DNA from: an uncultured Bacteroidales bacterium
Lineage (GTDB): Bacteria > Bacteroidota > Bacteroidia > Bacteroidales > Muribaculaceae
Assembly (NCBI GenBank): GCA_947644715.1
Contig: CANSAP010000006.1
Location: forward strand, 19,339-83,338
Direction of reading: 5' to 3'
DNA: 64,000 bases
Below, in pieces: positions 19,701 through 28,528 of the stretch. The notes under the pieces were generated by a model. The model saw only the letters and a program-made list of their open reading frames with translations. It had not been told where the DNA came from and ran no database searches. Position numbers and translations under genes: made by a program. Positions within the stretch are counted from its first letter, which is position 1, and every line of letters starts with the position of its first letter.

Positions 19701-22700
19701 TTCCGTACGCCCCGAACCGCTTCACATCGCCACAGCCGAATTGACGGCTGTCGAGGATGCCCGCCTGCTGCGCGGCGCCGAGAAGCTGCTTGTGGCCCGT
19801 CTGCGTCTGGAGGTTGAGGGCAACCGCGGCCCGGTTCCCTTCACTGAGTTCAGCTTCGACACTGCCGGCTCCACAGCCGGACTGCTTGCCGGACTCTCGC
19901 TCACCAGCTCCGAGCAGCTCGAGTCTTATAATGATGTCAACGAGATAGCCTCCGCTGCCACCGGCGCTCTTTCCTCTCCCGACTTCGCTATCTCCACCCC
20001 CGGCACCTACTATCTCTGGCTGCGTGCCGACATTGCAGCCGACGCGCCCGCTGCAGGCTCTCTGAAGGTGGCTCTCGCTTCCGTAGCCAATGCCGACGGC
20101 TCTCTTTGGAACACCCCCGGCGAACAGCTCGAACTGGCTCTCACCCCCGGCATGAACGGCACCTATACCATCGGCGCTTCCCCGGAGGCTGACTACGCTA
20201 CCATCCAGGCTGCCGCCGACGCCCTGAAGCAGGGTGTGGATGGCCCCGTGACTTTCCTCATCGAGAGTGGCGACTACAAGGAGCTTGTCTCCATTCCCGA
20301 AATACCCGGTGCCGGCGAGGCTCACCCCGTGACCTTCCGCAGCGCCTCCGGCAACCGCGCGGACGTGACTCTGCACTATGATTCCTACACCGCCTCCTAC
20401 GGCCAGCCGGAATATGGTGTGCTCACTGTGAAGGGTGCCGACTGGCTTACGCTGGAAGCACTCACGTTGACCAGCTCCGCCAATGCCTTCCCGATGATTG
20501 TGAAGCTCCAGGATGCCTCACGTCACTTCACTATGCGCGACTGCCACGTGTATTCGCCTCACCGCTCCGGAACCTCCGACCCCACTCTGGTGGAATGCTA
20601 CGTAAGCTCCGAGGCTGTGCCTGACCGCAACAATGACTATGCGAGCTTCGAGAACTGTCTGTTCGAGGGTGGATACATGGGTGTGCAACTGGGTGGCACC
20701 TCAATTGTGAACCCTGTGGCGCTCCCTGTTGAGAAGGGTGGTTCAATCACCGACTGCACCTTCATCGGCCAATACTCAAAGGGTATCTATCTGAGCGCTG
20801 AGTCAGGCGCCCGCCTGCTCCGCAACTACTTCGAGAGTCAGCCGAACAGCTATTCCTCCTACTATGCCATGGACCTGCTCAACGGCTATGATGACCTGCT
20901 CGTGGAGGGCAACATAATCAATCATGCCTATCCGGTAAGCTCCTCATCCGGCATCTATGTGCGCAATCTCTATGGCAGCGCCGAAAAGGCTCCGGCCATC
21001 ATCAACAATGAAATCGTAATCAGCAACGCCACCAGCGCCGTGCGCGGCATCACGATTCAATATCCGGTGCCCTATCTCCGGTTGGCTCACAACAGTGTGA
21101 GCATCTCCGGCACAGCCTCCTCTTCCGCCTGCCTCTACGTCAACGACACTATGAGCGAGGCTGTCGTGGCCAATAATATCTTCGACAACCGCGCCGCAGG
21201 CTACGCCGTGCGTGTGCAGAAGGCCGAATATATGCCGGCAGCTTTCACCACCAATATGATGCGCTCCTCGGCTGAGGCGCCCCTGAACTATCTTGCCGGC
21301 GACATTGCCGACCTCGAAGCCTGGGCAACCGCAGCCTCTGACCCCACTGCGTTCACCGCCGATGTGGAATACCTGGCCGAAGACATTCTCGAGCCGATGG
21401 ATTTCGCTCCGTTGACCAAGGGTACCCCGCTGCCGTATGTAACTGCTGACATCTCCGGCACTCCGCGCGATGCCGCCGCTCCCACCGTAGGTGCATACGA
21501 GGCTTCTGCTCTGTCTGTCACTCCGGCTCCCGCCGAAGGTTACCCGCTGATTGACTGCGTGACTCATGAGTCTGCCCGCTTGACATTGGCTGCAAATTGC
21601 CATGCCGCAGCCCGCGTGCTTGTGCTTGAAGCTTCCGCCGAAGCTCCCGAGGCTGAAGCGGTCGAGGCCTCAGAACTGACTCTCAGCCTGCGCAAGAACC
21701 GTCCCGCATCTCTCATCCTGCCTGACCTCGCCCCCAACACTGAGTATAAGGCTTGGCTTGTGATTACATCCCTGCGTGGCGAAAGTGGCGAGCTCTTTGC
21801 AGCGCCCGAGTTTGAGACCACTTATGCGCCGACTACTGTCTCAACCTTCGAGAATGTGCAGATGATTGGCGACGACGCTCCCGGCTCTTTCCTCGATGGA
21901 ACCGCACGTTTTGACGGGTTCCTGGTGGAAGAGGAGGAGAATCTTCCCGTGGCCGGTTCCTCCCGGGTTGCTGTCATGGAGGACACTGAAGCTACCGTGA
22001 CTCTGACCAATGCCTCCAACCTGACTCTCGACGGTTTCTGGCTCCGCAACTCTGAGGAGGTTGAGCTGACGGCTCTCTCTGAGGAGGGTCAGGAATTGAC
22101 CTCAAAGACTCTGCCCGCAAACGGCTGGCGTTACGTCAACCTGCGCGACATGGGCGAGATGGCTGCTCTGACCCTCTATACTGAAGGGGCTGCCGCTATT
22201 GATGATTTCAGCGGCCAACCCGCACAGCTCTCTGCCCGGGTGCAAGGTGCCGAAACCGGCATCGCTCAGGGTGACACCTTCTCTCTGACGGCTATGGCCG
22301 AAGGTGGTGTGCAGCCCTTCACTTACAGCTGGACCGACAAGGCCGGCTCTCCGCTCGGCTCCGAGGCTCTGCTTTCCCGCACGGCTGAGGTGACTGACTT
22401 ATATACTGTGAAGGTTACTGATGCCTGGGGTGCCGAAGCTACCGCCTCCGCCCGCCTGAATGTTTCAGGCGACATGGTTATCGCCACTTTCGACGACCTC
22501 TATCTTGAGCCTGATTCCAAGTGGCATGGCGACCTCAACGACCCGGACTACACGTCAGGCACGTTCCTCTCCGGTTCCTTCGAGTTCAGCAATTACTATA
22601 TGGCTGACTGGAATTCCTGGAGCTGGTTCGGCTACGCCAACCTCGAGGGTACCAATTACTCAAGCTACAATGATGACATGGTCTGCGCCGCAGGCAGCGG

Positions 22701-23541
22701 TCATGATTCAGCCGGCTACGGTGTGGCCTTCATGGGTGATTATTATGGCCCGACGCTGATGTCGATGACTAACTCCGACGCACCTCAGACTATCCCCGGC
22801 CTGTGGCTCAACAACACTGAGTGGGTACGCCTCTCTGTGCTGGAAGGTGACGGCATGAGCGACAAGTTTGAGCAGGGTGACTACTGCGCCGTGCGCATCA
22901 GCGGCGAGAAGGAGGATGGCTCTTACACTGACCCGCTGGAGATTCGCCTGGCTGACTATACTTCTGAAGATGAAGGTGACTGGTATGTGCTCGACACCTG
23001 GCAGTGGTTCCCGCTTGAATCCCTGGGTGCCGTGAAGAAACTCCGCTGGGAGTTCACCTCCACTAAGCGCAATGCCTACGGTGTGACCACCCCCTCCTAT
23101 GTCTGCATCGATGACTTGGGTGACACCTGCTCCGTAGAGGAACTGGCCGCACTCAGCATCTGCGAGGATGACCGCTCCATCGACCTGACCGAATACTTCG
23201 ACTTCGACCCCGAGGAGGGCAACATCTCCTATGAACTTCTCTCGGGCGATGCAACCATAGTTGAGGGTAAGGCCGTTGTGACTGCTCCCGCTTTGGAATC
23301 CACCACTCTGGTAGTGCGCGCCGCGCAGCGTGGCCGTCAGCAATGGATTTCTCTGCCTGTGGATGTCACTGTCTCCTCCGTTGACCGTGTGAATGCTTCC
23401 GACATAATCGGTTACAGCATCTACAACACTCAGGGCATCCTGCTCCACACCGGAAGCGAAATGCCCCGCCTTGACTCCGGCATCTACATCGTGGTGCGCC
23501 ACACAGCCTCCGGCTCCGTGAGCACCGTAGAACGCCGATAA
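16786..23541 (+). CDS. Giant riboswitch-controlled secreted protein with DUF4465-like domain (candidate surface B12-binding protein)
   Basis: A 2251-residue secreted protein. Signal peptide: LTALLALFLWFPARA, cleaved after ARA; no lipobox. Residues about 44-1115 hold four alternating units. Each unit is a CUB-like beta-sandwich (signature LLFYDDGG...G, later KIYNG / YDG) followed by a BNR-associated N-terminal-like domain (for example CYYWLAFDMN). Residues about 1124-1575 form a right-handed beta-helix (ADYATIQAAADAL start). FN3-like (about 1576-1690), jelly-roll-like and PKD-like (about 1812-1893) modules follow. Residues about 1893-2115 match the DUF4465 pattern (FDDLYLEPDSKWHG, SWSWFGYANLEGTNY, VCIDDLGD). 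The end (SIYNTQGILLHTG ... SGIYIVV) resembles a type IX sorting tail. DUF4465 proteins in Bacteroides include the BtuH class of surface cobalamin-binding lipoproteins, as I recall. With the riboswitch, cobalamin capture is the leading hypothesis. No btuB lies beside it. Confidence 0.85.
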   Translation: MSTKLLKLTALLALFLWFPARADIPTYDMPKRDMKDAVQTVEEQLLFYDHGGATGNIQSLYYQTLCVFKSANEGDALSITFNSVDLNGPVLYIYDGEISAYNKVTEGYIGTVTGTETASFEAASGTLSVLYYSTGYANSGAGWEALLESVPSKDMEWVSAAANTAFSTNIYPGATTVPLMCVDMLTDGGGNPLNLNNITFALEGDGMAAFKNLRCMVNRDQNSPAGGDIFGEAFDAAAPTMTFSGAHALKSKHNYIWLVADIDVAASAGTSVSPVCSSLKVADAERLSTPLTGSAAEIKNMLFMPTGPATYKIGDTPLLFYDDGGPEGNITLNFEGEVTFEPEHDGKKVRVVFESLDLFNTSTIGKNDVLKIYNGRAADNTALLASLLNDPLTIHSTAVDGSLTVTFQSLTGVNPKSGWVARVEEFTPQPMTVTALTATGLSGINTAAGSAAKALSFEATTVGTEPAATLNAVTLSLAGSTAPIASVSLTDLNGNLLGEADVTSESVTLTLSAPVALGERDNIFNVNITPATSALSGQTIAAALQNVQLSSGSMTPSASTPAAVEINNVCQLTRDYHEHTIFGEWTLTHEPHSNSYLGYDGTAGERKVTLHPGTEGMFIELEFNSFYVNWPTWGNAPSFKVYSGSEATGEPIWTMTQANAKTGPETPLRSSSVDGAMTIVFNPNGNNGAMGQGFNAAVREYIPAPMQLSQVEVSQASTDPVQSGDTNVAVLRIATTTTGDLNPLPFESLSIDLKDAKGSVKSAKLYSTGRSDQFTTGNLIATADVQAEASSVTLTPTATTRLAEKTCYYWLAFDMNEQIEPGHDIDAAVTEMKVNGAAVSGIITPDPEGARPSVAVYLFDGDDRVVDVKGTLLFYDDGGATGKYTTTHKGKVTFRPAEGEIIRFAFKQFYTNISDYFYVYDGAAASGALRAKLSSSKTDLADIFSTSEDGCLSVDFNPTKNNINDGWYIEVSSVRPEPLHIATAELTAVEDARLLRGAEKLLVARLRLEVEGNRGPVPFTEFSFDTAGSTAGLLAGLSLTSSEQLESYNDVNEIASAATGALSSPDFAISTPGTYYLWLRADIAADAPAAGSLKVALASVANADGSLWNTPGEQLELALTPGMNGTYTIGASPEADYATIQAAADALKQGVDGPVTFLIESGDYKELVSIPEIPGAGEAHPVTFRSASGNRADVTLHYDSYTASYGQPEYGVLTVKGADWLTLEALTLTSSANAFPMIVKLQDASRHFTMRDCHVYSPHRSGTSDPTLVECYVSSEAVPDRNNDYASFENCLFEGGYMGVQLGGTSIVNPVALPVEKGGSITDCTFIGQYSKGIYLSAESGARLLRNYFESQPNSYSSYYAMDLLNGYDDLLVEGNIINHAYPVSSSSGIYVRNLYGSAEKAPAIINNEIVISNATSAVRGITIQYPVPYLRLAHNSVSISGTASSSACLYVNDTMSEAVVANNIFDNRAAGYAVRVQKAEYMPAAFTTNMMRSSAEAPLNYLAGDIADLEAWATAASDPTAFTADVEYLAEDILEPMDFAPLTKGTPLPYVTADISGTPRDAAAPTVGAYEASALSVTPAPAEGYPLIDCVTHESARLTLAANCHAAARVLVLEASAEAPEAEAVEASELTLSLRKNRPASLILPDLAPNTEYKAWLVITSLRGESGELFAAPEFETTYAPTTVSTFENVQMIGDDAPGSFLDGTARFDGFLVEEEENLPVAGSSRVAVMEDTEATVTLTNASNLTLDGFWLRNSEEVELTALSEEGQELTSKTLPANGWRYVNLRDMGEMAALTLYTEGAAAIDDFSGQPAQLSARVQGAETGIAQGDTFSLTAMAEGGVQPFTYSWTDKAGSPLGSEALLSRTAEVTDLYTVKVTDAWGAEATASARLNVSGDMVIATFDDLYLEPDSKWHGDLNDPDYTSGTFLSGSFEFSNYYMADWNSWSWFGYANLEGTNYSSYNDDMVCAAGSGHDSAGYGVAFMGDYYGPTLMSMTNSDAPQTIPGLWLNNTEWVRLSVLEGDGMSDKFEQGDYCAVRISGEKEDGSYTDPLEIRLADYTSEDEGDWYVLDTWQWFPLESLGAVKKLRWEFTSTKRNAYGVTTPSYVCIDDLGDTCSVEELAALSICEDDRSIDLTEYFDFDPEEGNISYELLSGDATIVEGKAVVTAPALESTTLVVRAAQRGRQQWISLPVDVTVSSVDRVNASDIIGYSIYNTQGILLHTGSEMPRLDSGIYIVVRHTASGSVSTVERR

Positions 23542-23593
23542 ATCGGGAAAAGCAAACAGTTTTTCTTTGCTAATAATTATATAGGTTTGGTAA

Positions 23594-23635
23594 GACCCGC
23601 GCCGGGAAGTGATTTCCGGGCGCGGGTCGCTTTAT
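23594..23635 (+). terminator. Intrinsic-terminator-like hairpin after the giant gene
   Basis: GACCCGCGCCGG pairs with CCGGGCGCGGGTC with one bulged base around a short loop, and is followed by a short T-rich stretch. It sits 50 nt after the stop. Confidence 0.7.
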
Positions 23636-23646
23636 GTACTGGCAGT

Positions 23647-23730
23647 TATTATTTCTTGGGGGTCAGGTATTATTTCTTGGGGGTCAGGTATTATTTCTTG
23701 GGGGTCAGGTATTATTTCTTGGGGGTCAGG
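23647..23730 (+). repeat. Four tandem copies of a 21-bp unit covering a gene's stop codon
   Basis: Four exact 21-bp copies run from 23647 to 23730 (boundaries 23667/23668, 23688/23689, 23709/23710). The unit begins TATTATTTCTTGG and ends GGGTCAGG. On the minus strand each copy encodes the Sel1 gene's last residues LTPKK plus TAA. The copy at 23710-23730 provides the real end of that gene; the other three lie beyond the stop. Confidence 0.95.
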
Positions 23731-24689
23731 CGCACGATTGCTTCATGGGCATTCGTTATGCCTGCTTCTACGGCCTGCGCAAGCCAATCGGCCGCTGTGC
23801 GTTGCTGCTCATCCTGCGTGGTTTCATCGGCAAATGCGTCAGGGAACTGCTGGAGGGTCTCTCCGACTATGTAGGCAGCCGAGGGGTCACCCTGTAATGC
23901 CGCGTGCCAGAAGAGGTGCATCGCATGGTCGTAGTCGTAAGGCACACCCCAACCCTGCGCGTAGCTCTGCGCAAGAAGCGCAAGTGCATATGGGTCATCA
24001 GCCTTGGCCGCCTGCATGAAAAGTGGCGATGAAATCGGGAAAATACGGTCGTTGAAGTATTCCAATCCCACCTCTCTCGCCTCCTCAGCCGAAAGCTGCT
24101 CCGCCTCGGGAGCGACCAGCAGCCACAGCCTCTCGGCAGCCGGACGAAAACCTTTGGCGGCAGCTCCGCGCAGCAAAGAGGCTGCAAGCACAGAGTCTTT
24201 TGGCACTTCGGGGTTATCCAAAAGCAATTCACCAAGCGAGGTCATAGCAGCCGGCACCCCGGCCTCTGCGCCACGCTCATACCAATAGAGAGCCTTCTTC
24301 ATGTCGCGCTTAACTCCGCCGGAGCCGGTGGAGAGCAGCCACCCGAGATTATTGAATGCCTTGGGGTCCGGCTCCGGGGCGGTGGCGGCACGCTGAATCC
24401 ACATCAGCATTGTGTCGGGAGCGAGGTCGAAATATCTGTAACCTAACAGGTTGCAAGCCGGAGCATAACCTTTTTCCGCCGACGCACGCAGCAGGGAGTC
24501 TGCCCGCACTGAGTCAGGAACAACCCCGCCGCGTCCCGTCTCCAGAAGATAGGACAACCGATACATGGCCACACTGTCACCCTCGCGCACCTGCTCTTCA
24601 AGCTGCTGCACCTGCGGGGCTGCTTCCATTCCTGCTATGCCGGCCAACGCTGCGGGCAGCAGAGCCATTCCAAATAATATTCGCTTCAT
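23712..24689 (-). CDS. Sel1-repeat (TPR-like) exported protein
   Basis: A 325-residue protein with a signal peptide (MKRILFGMALLPAALAG) and several Sel1-like alpha-alpha repeats. Examples are AMYRLSYLLETGRGGV, AFNNLGWLLSTGSGGVKRD, AMTSLGELLLDNPEV, ALALLAQSYAQGWGVPYD and AAYIVGETLQQ. Such repeats mediate protein-protein contacts; a periplasmic scaffold role is inferred. The real partner is unknown. It lies 31 nt downstream of the permease gene on the same strand and is probably cotranscribed with it. The last five codons and stop are part of a 21-bp tandem repeat. Confidence 0.85.
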   Translation of the reverse strand: MKRILFGMALLPAALAGIAGMEAAPQVQQLEEQVREGDSVAMYRLSYLLETGRGGVVPDSVRADSLLRASAEKGYAPACNLLGYRYFDLAPDTMLMWIQRAATAPEPDPKAFNNLGWLLSTGSGGVKRDMKKALYWYERGAEAGVPAAMTSLGELLLDNPEVPKDSVLAASLLRGAAAKGFRPAAERLWLLVAPEAEQLSAEEAREVGLEYFNDRIFPISSPLFMQAAKADDPYALALLAQSYAQGWGVPYDYDHAMHLFWHAALQGDPSAAYIVGETLQQFPDAFADETTQDEQQRTAADWLAQAVEAGITNAHEAIVRLTPKK

Positions 24690-24720
24690 AAAGATTTAAC
24701 GCATAAGGGGTTAGTTCGGT

Positions 24721-25515
24721 TTACCGACGGGGCAGCAACCGAGCCATGACGTAGAAGAGCGTCAGCGTGAGCACAATAGTGGCCGAGGCAGGAACACCGA
24801 TGAAATAGGAGATGAACAGACCGGCCACTCCTCCAACCACTGCCACGCCCATCGACACAAAAACAGTGCTGCTGAACCGCCTGCACCATACTTCCGCCAC
24901 AAGCTGCGGCAGCGTCAACAGACTCATCAGCAGCATGATACCCACGAGTCTGATGGTCAACACAATAGCCACAGCCACAAAGACTGTCATCAGATAGTTA
25001 ACGACCTTTACCGGCAGGCGGTTGACCCTGGCGAAATCCGGGTCAAATGCCACGGCAACTATCGTGCGGTAACCGAAGAGGAAGAATAGCGCCAGCAATA
25101 ACGTGAACCCGGCAAAGAGCCATAGATCAGTCTGCGTTACGGTCAGCACATTGCCGAACAGGAAGGAGTTCAACTCAGGCACATAGCCTGACGTGAGGAA
25201 AATAAACAGTATGCCGAGCGCCATGCCGACGGCCCAAACCACAGCTATCGCTGAGTCAGAGCGCACACGATGGCGCGTGGTCAGCCATTCAACCCCCACG
25301 CTCCCGGCCACGGCAGCCACAGCGGCCATGGCTATCGGACTGACTCCGAGCCAGTAGCCAAGACCAAGGCCACCGAAGCAGGCATGAGTAATACCGCCGG
25401 AGATAAACACGAGTCTGCGGCTGATGATGTACGTTCCGATAATAGCCACCCCCACTGAGATTATGATGACTCCCAGCAGCGCGCGTTGAAAAAAAGGATA
25501 AGCAAGTATGTCCAT
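24721..25515 (-). CDS. Metal ABC transporter permease, ZnuB/ABC-3 family
   Basis: A 264-residue inner-membrane permease of the ABC-3 family (zinc, manganese or iron uptake). It has eight or nine hydrophobic segments and the family segments SRRLVFISGGITHACFGG and RLVGIMLLMSLLTLPQ. The start at 25515 (MDILAYPFFQRALLG) matches family length better than an in-frame upstream codon at 25536. No ATPase or metal-binding subunit is adjacent, so the partners must be encoded elsewhere. The gene lies between aroA and the Sel1 gene on the same strand. Confidence 0.88.
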   Translation of the reverse strand: MDILAYPFFQRALLGVIIISVGVAIIGTYIISRRLVFISGGITHACFGGLGLGYWLGVSPIAMAAVAAVAGSVGVEWLTTRHRVRSDSAIAVVWAVGMALGILFIFLTSGYVPELNSFLFGNVLTVTQTDLWLFAGFTLLLALFFLFGYRTIVAVAFDPDFARVNRLPVKVVNYLMTVFVAVAIVLTIRLVGIMLLMSLLTLPQLVAEVWCRRFSSTVFVSMGVAVVGGVAGLFISYFIGVPASATIVLTLTLFYVMARLLPRR

Positions 25516-25571
25516 ATAATTCAGTTGCTCAACCACCGAATTTTATCGATGAAACCGAGCTTTTTCATCAT

Positions 25572-26828
25572 TTATCGAGTTATTACTACCCCGGCCGCGG
25601 CCATCTCTTCCCAAAAGCCCGGGAAGGATTTGTCCACCACATCCGGCGAGCCGGACATAACTATCGGCACCCGGGGAGACAGCGACGCGAAAGCCATGGC
25701 CATGCGATGGTCGCCATGCGGATTTAGCGCTTCAGCCGGTGCGCTCAACTGAGACGTTCCATCCCAATGAAGCGCCGAGTCACCAACACTGAGTTTTACA
25801 CCCATTTTGCCGAATTCATCGCATAAAACCTGAAGTCGATCGGACTCTTTGACCCGCAGATGCGCGATGCCGCTGATATCAAACGGGATGCCAAGCGCCA
25901 CGCAACTGCTCACCACTGCCGGAACGAGGTCGGGCGTGGCGCGCATGTCCCGGCAAAAGAATTCCGCTTGATTTCCCCCCGGCAACAGAAGCACACCTTT
26001 GCCTCTACGCACTGTGTTCACCCCCAGCAGCCTGTAAATCTCCTCGCAGGCTGCATCCCCCTGAAGAGAGAGGGCGGATGATGTCAGGGAATCAACGGCT
26101 ACACCCTCGCCGCTCGCCGCCGCCAGGGCATAGAAATAGGAGGCTGCGCTCCAGTCGCTCTCCTGCATATAAGTCTCCGGGAAGCAATAGCTCCCCTCAT
26201 TAATTGAGAGTTCCATCACCTCGGAGCCGGCTTTCAGCTTCCCTTCCCGAATACTTCCGGGCACGCCATAGAAAGCCATAAGCTTCATGGTCATCTCGAT
26301 ATATGAAAGCGAGACCGGCTCCCCTTGCAACTGAAGCACCAAGCCCCCCTTGACCATCGGGCCAATCAGCAGCAGCGCCGTAATGAATTGGGAGCTGACG
26401 GAAGCATCAATCTTTATCGGGCCGGGATAAACCGGGCGGGAGCCATGCACAGTGAGAGACTCCGGAGTCTGCTCAAGATCCGCGCCCAGCAGGCTTAACG
26501 CCTCCAGCAGCGGCTTCATGGGCCGGCTCATCACCCGCCCCTCGCCACGCAGGGTTACGGTCACACCGGGGCGGGAGGCATAGATGGCTGCAAGCAGCCG
26601 CAGAGCCGTGCCGGACTCCCCGACAAACGCCTCTCCGCGCGCCGCGCCCGATTGCAGACACTCCATCAGCACCTGCTCGTCGCGACACAGCATCCCGCCA
26701 TTCCTGCGCAGCACGCCTCCCGACAAATAGTCCAGACACATCACCCGCGCCGAGATGCTTTTCGAATGCGGGAGACTGACTGTCGGCATTCCCGACGCAG
26801 GCCGTCGGTATGTAATTGCATAATCCAT
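25572..26828 (-). CDS. aroA: 3-phosphoshikimate 1-carboxyvinyltransferase (EPSP synthase)
   Basis: A 418-residue EPSP synthase, the sixth step of the shikimate pathway, joining shikimate-3-phosphate and PEP. Family motifs: LPHSKSISARV near the N-terminus, GESGTALRLLAA, SSQFITALLL, HLRVKESDRLQVL and DHRMAMAFASL. The start (MDYAITYRRPASG) is supported by alignment of the SKSIS motif near residue 24, as in relatives. A -7 box lies only 7 nt upstream, which suggests a leaderless or nearly leaderless message. Confidence 0.94.
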   Translation of the reverse strand: MDYAITYRRPASGMPTVSLPHSKSISARVMCLDYLSGGVLRRNGGMLCRDEQVLMECLQSGAARGEAFVGESGTALRLLAAIYASRPGVTVTLRGEGRVMSRPMKPLLEALSLLGADLEQTPESLTVHGSRPVYPGPIKIDASVSSQFITALLLIGPMVKGGLVLQLQGEPVSLSYIEMTMKLMAFYGVPGSIREGKLKAGSEVMELSINEGSYCFPETYMQESDWSAASYFYALAAASGEGVAVDSLTSSALSLQGDAACEEIYRLLGVNTVRRGKGVLLLPGGNQAEFFCRDMRATPDLVPAVVSSCVALGIPFDISGIAHLRVKESDRLQVLCDEFGKMGVKLSVGDSALHWDGTSQLSAPAEALNPHGDHRMAMAFASLSPRVPIVMSGSPDVVDKSFPGFWEEMAAAGVVITR

Positions 26829-26835
26829 AACTCCG

Positions 26836-26843
26836 CAAAATTA
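26836..26843 (-). promoter_or_regulatory. Sigma-ABfr -7 box of aroA (TAATTTTG), abutting the start
   Basis: On the minus strand TAATTTTG is followed after 7 nt by the aroA ATG. With initiation about 7 nt past the box the message would begin at or next to the start codon. Confidence 0.55.
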
Positions 26844-26872
26844 CTGAATCCCCGCCGTTCCGCCAAACCGAT

Positions 26873-26903
26873 TTTGATATTTCGCTGAAATTGACTACCT
26901 TTG
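26873..26903 (+). promoter_or_regulatory. Sigma-ABfr promoter of lysS
   Basis: The -33 TTTG (26873-26876), 19-nt spacer and -7 TACCTTTG (26896-26903) lie about 48 nt upstream of the lysS ATG. Confidence 0.7.
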
Positions 26904-26950
26904 CCGATTAATAAGATATATAATAAGAGACAGATAAAGACTACTTGTAT

Positions 26951-28513
26951 ATGGCAATCGAAGAACTCAGCGAACAGGAGATAGTGCGTCGCAATTCACT
27001 TGCCGCCCTGCGTGAGCGCGGCATCGAACCCTATCCCGCCGCCCTCTACCCCGTGGACGCATGGTCTGCGGAAATCAAAGAATCATTCAACGATGAGCAG
27101 GAGCCTCCCCGCTCCGTGACCGTGGCCGGCCGAATCATGAGCCGCCGCATCATGGGCAAAGCTGCCTTCATGGAGCTGCAGGACAAAGAGGGGCGCATCC
27201 AGATTTACGTCAGCCGCGACGACCTCTGTCCCGGCGAAGACAAAGACCTGTATAACGTAGTCTTCAAGAAACTTCTCGACATAGGCGACATCATCGGCAT
27301 CCGCGGCTTCGTCTTCCGCACCAAAACCGGCGAAATATCCATACACGCTCAGGAACTCACCCTGCTCTCAAAGAGCCTCCGCCCCCTGCCCATCGTAAAG
27401 ATGAAGGATGGCAAGGCCTATGATGCCTTCACCGACCCGGAGCTGCGCTACCGCCGCCGCTACGTTGACCTCATTGTCAACGCCGGCGTCAAGGAAATCT
27501 TCCTCAAGAAGACCCGCATGTTCCAGTCAATGCGCAACTTCTTCAACGCCCGCGGATGGGTGGAGGTGGAGACCCCCGTACTCCAGGGTATTCCCGGCGG
27601 TGCTGCCGCACGCCCCTTCATAACTCACCACAACGCGCTCGACGTTGACCTCTATCTGCGCATCGCCAACGAGCTTTACCTCAAGCGCCTCATCGTGGGT
27701 GGCATGGATGGTGTCTATGAATTCTCCCGCAACTTCCGCAACGAAGGCATGGACCGCACCCACAACCCCGAGTTCACCTGCATGGAAATCTACGTAGCCT
27801 TCAAGGACTACAACTGGATGATGGACATGACCGAGCAGATGCTCCAGCAGATTGCTCTCGATGTGAACGGCACGACCGAAGTGCAGTATGGCGAGCACAC
27901 CATCTCCTTCAAAGCCCCCTTCCCCCGCGTGACCATGCGTCAGGCTATCCTCGACCATACCGGCTACGACATCGAGGGCAAGAGCGAAGATGAACTGCGC
28001 GCCGCAGCCAAGGGGATGGGCATCGAAATCGATCCCGGCATGGGCAAAGGCAAAATCATCGATGAAATCTTCGGCGAGAAGTGCGAAGGCACCTACATCC
28101 AGCCTACTTTCATCACCGACTATCCCATCGAGATGTCACCCCTGACCAAGCGCCACCGCAACAACCCCGAGCTCACCGAACGCTTCGAGCTGATGGTGGG
28201 TGGCAAGGAGCTGGCCAACGCTTACTCTGAGCTGAATGACCCCATCGACCAATACGAGCGTTTCGTGGACCAGATGCACCTGGCTGACAAGGGTGACGAC
28301 GAGGCTATGATTATCGACCACGACTTCATCCGCGCCCTCGAATACGGTATGCCCCCCACCTCCGGCATGGGTATCGGCATGGATCGCCTTGCAATGCTCC
28401 TGACCGGGCAGACCACCATTCAGGAAGTGCTGCTCTTCCCGCAGATGCGTCCGCAGGTAAAGGCGAAAAAAGCCGATGAAACCGAAGAAAACACTGAAGC
28501 AACCGCCGAATAA
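26951..28513 (+). CDS. lysS: Lysyl-tRNA synthetase, class II
   Basis: A 520-residue class II LysRS. An OB-fold anticodon-binding domain (about 55-160, [20 protein letters not shown]) precedes the catalytic domain. The latter carries motif 1 (residues near [16 protein letters not shown]), motif 2 ([20 protein letters not shown]) and motif 3 ([15 protein letters not shown]). The ATG at 26951 is chosen over the in-frame TTG two codons earlier. The C-terminus ends in a short Lys/Glu-rich tail, shorter than some Bacteroides homologues. gpsA follows after 15 nt and probably shares the transcript. Confidence 0.96.
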   Translation: MAIEELSEQEIVRRNSLAALRERGIEPYPAALYPVDAWSAEIKESFNDEQEPPRSVTVAGRIMSRRIMGKAAFMELQDKEGRIQIYVSRDDLCPGEDKDLYNVVFKKLLDIGDIIGIRGFVFRTKTGEISIHAQELTLLSKSLRPLPIVKMKDGKAYDAFTDPELRYRRRYVDLIVNAGVKEIFLKKTRMFQSMRNFFNARGWVEVETPVLQGIPGGAAARPFITHHNALDVDLYLRIANELYLKRLIVGGMDGVYEFSRNFRNEGMDRTHNPEFTCMEIYVAFKDYNWMMDMTEQMLQQIALDVNGTTEVQYGEHTISFKAPFPRVTMRQAILDHTGYDIEGKSEDELRAAAKGMGIEIDPGMGKGKIIDEIFGEKCEGTYIQPTFITDYPIEMSPLTKRHRNNPELTERFELMVGGKELANAYSELNDPIDQYERFVDQMHLADKGDDEAMIIDHDFIRALEYGMPPTSGMGIGMDRLAMLLTGQTTIQEVLLFPQMRPQVKAKKADETEENTEATAE

Positions 28514-28528
28514 ACACCTTCCCTCAAC

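Noticed and set aside
23647..23730. CRISPR array
   Set aside because: The four 21-bp copies abut with no spacers and there are no cas genes.
23587..24019. Plus-strand ORFs encoding repeated YYFLGVR-type peptides across the 21-bp array
   Set aside because: They are the antisense reading of the tandem repeat and the Sel1 gene, have no promoter or signal peptide, and the minus-strand gene explains the sequence.
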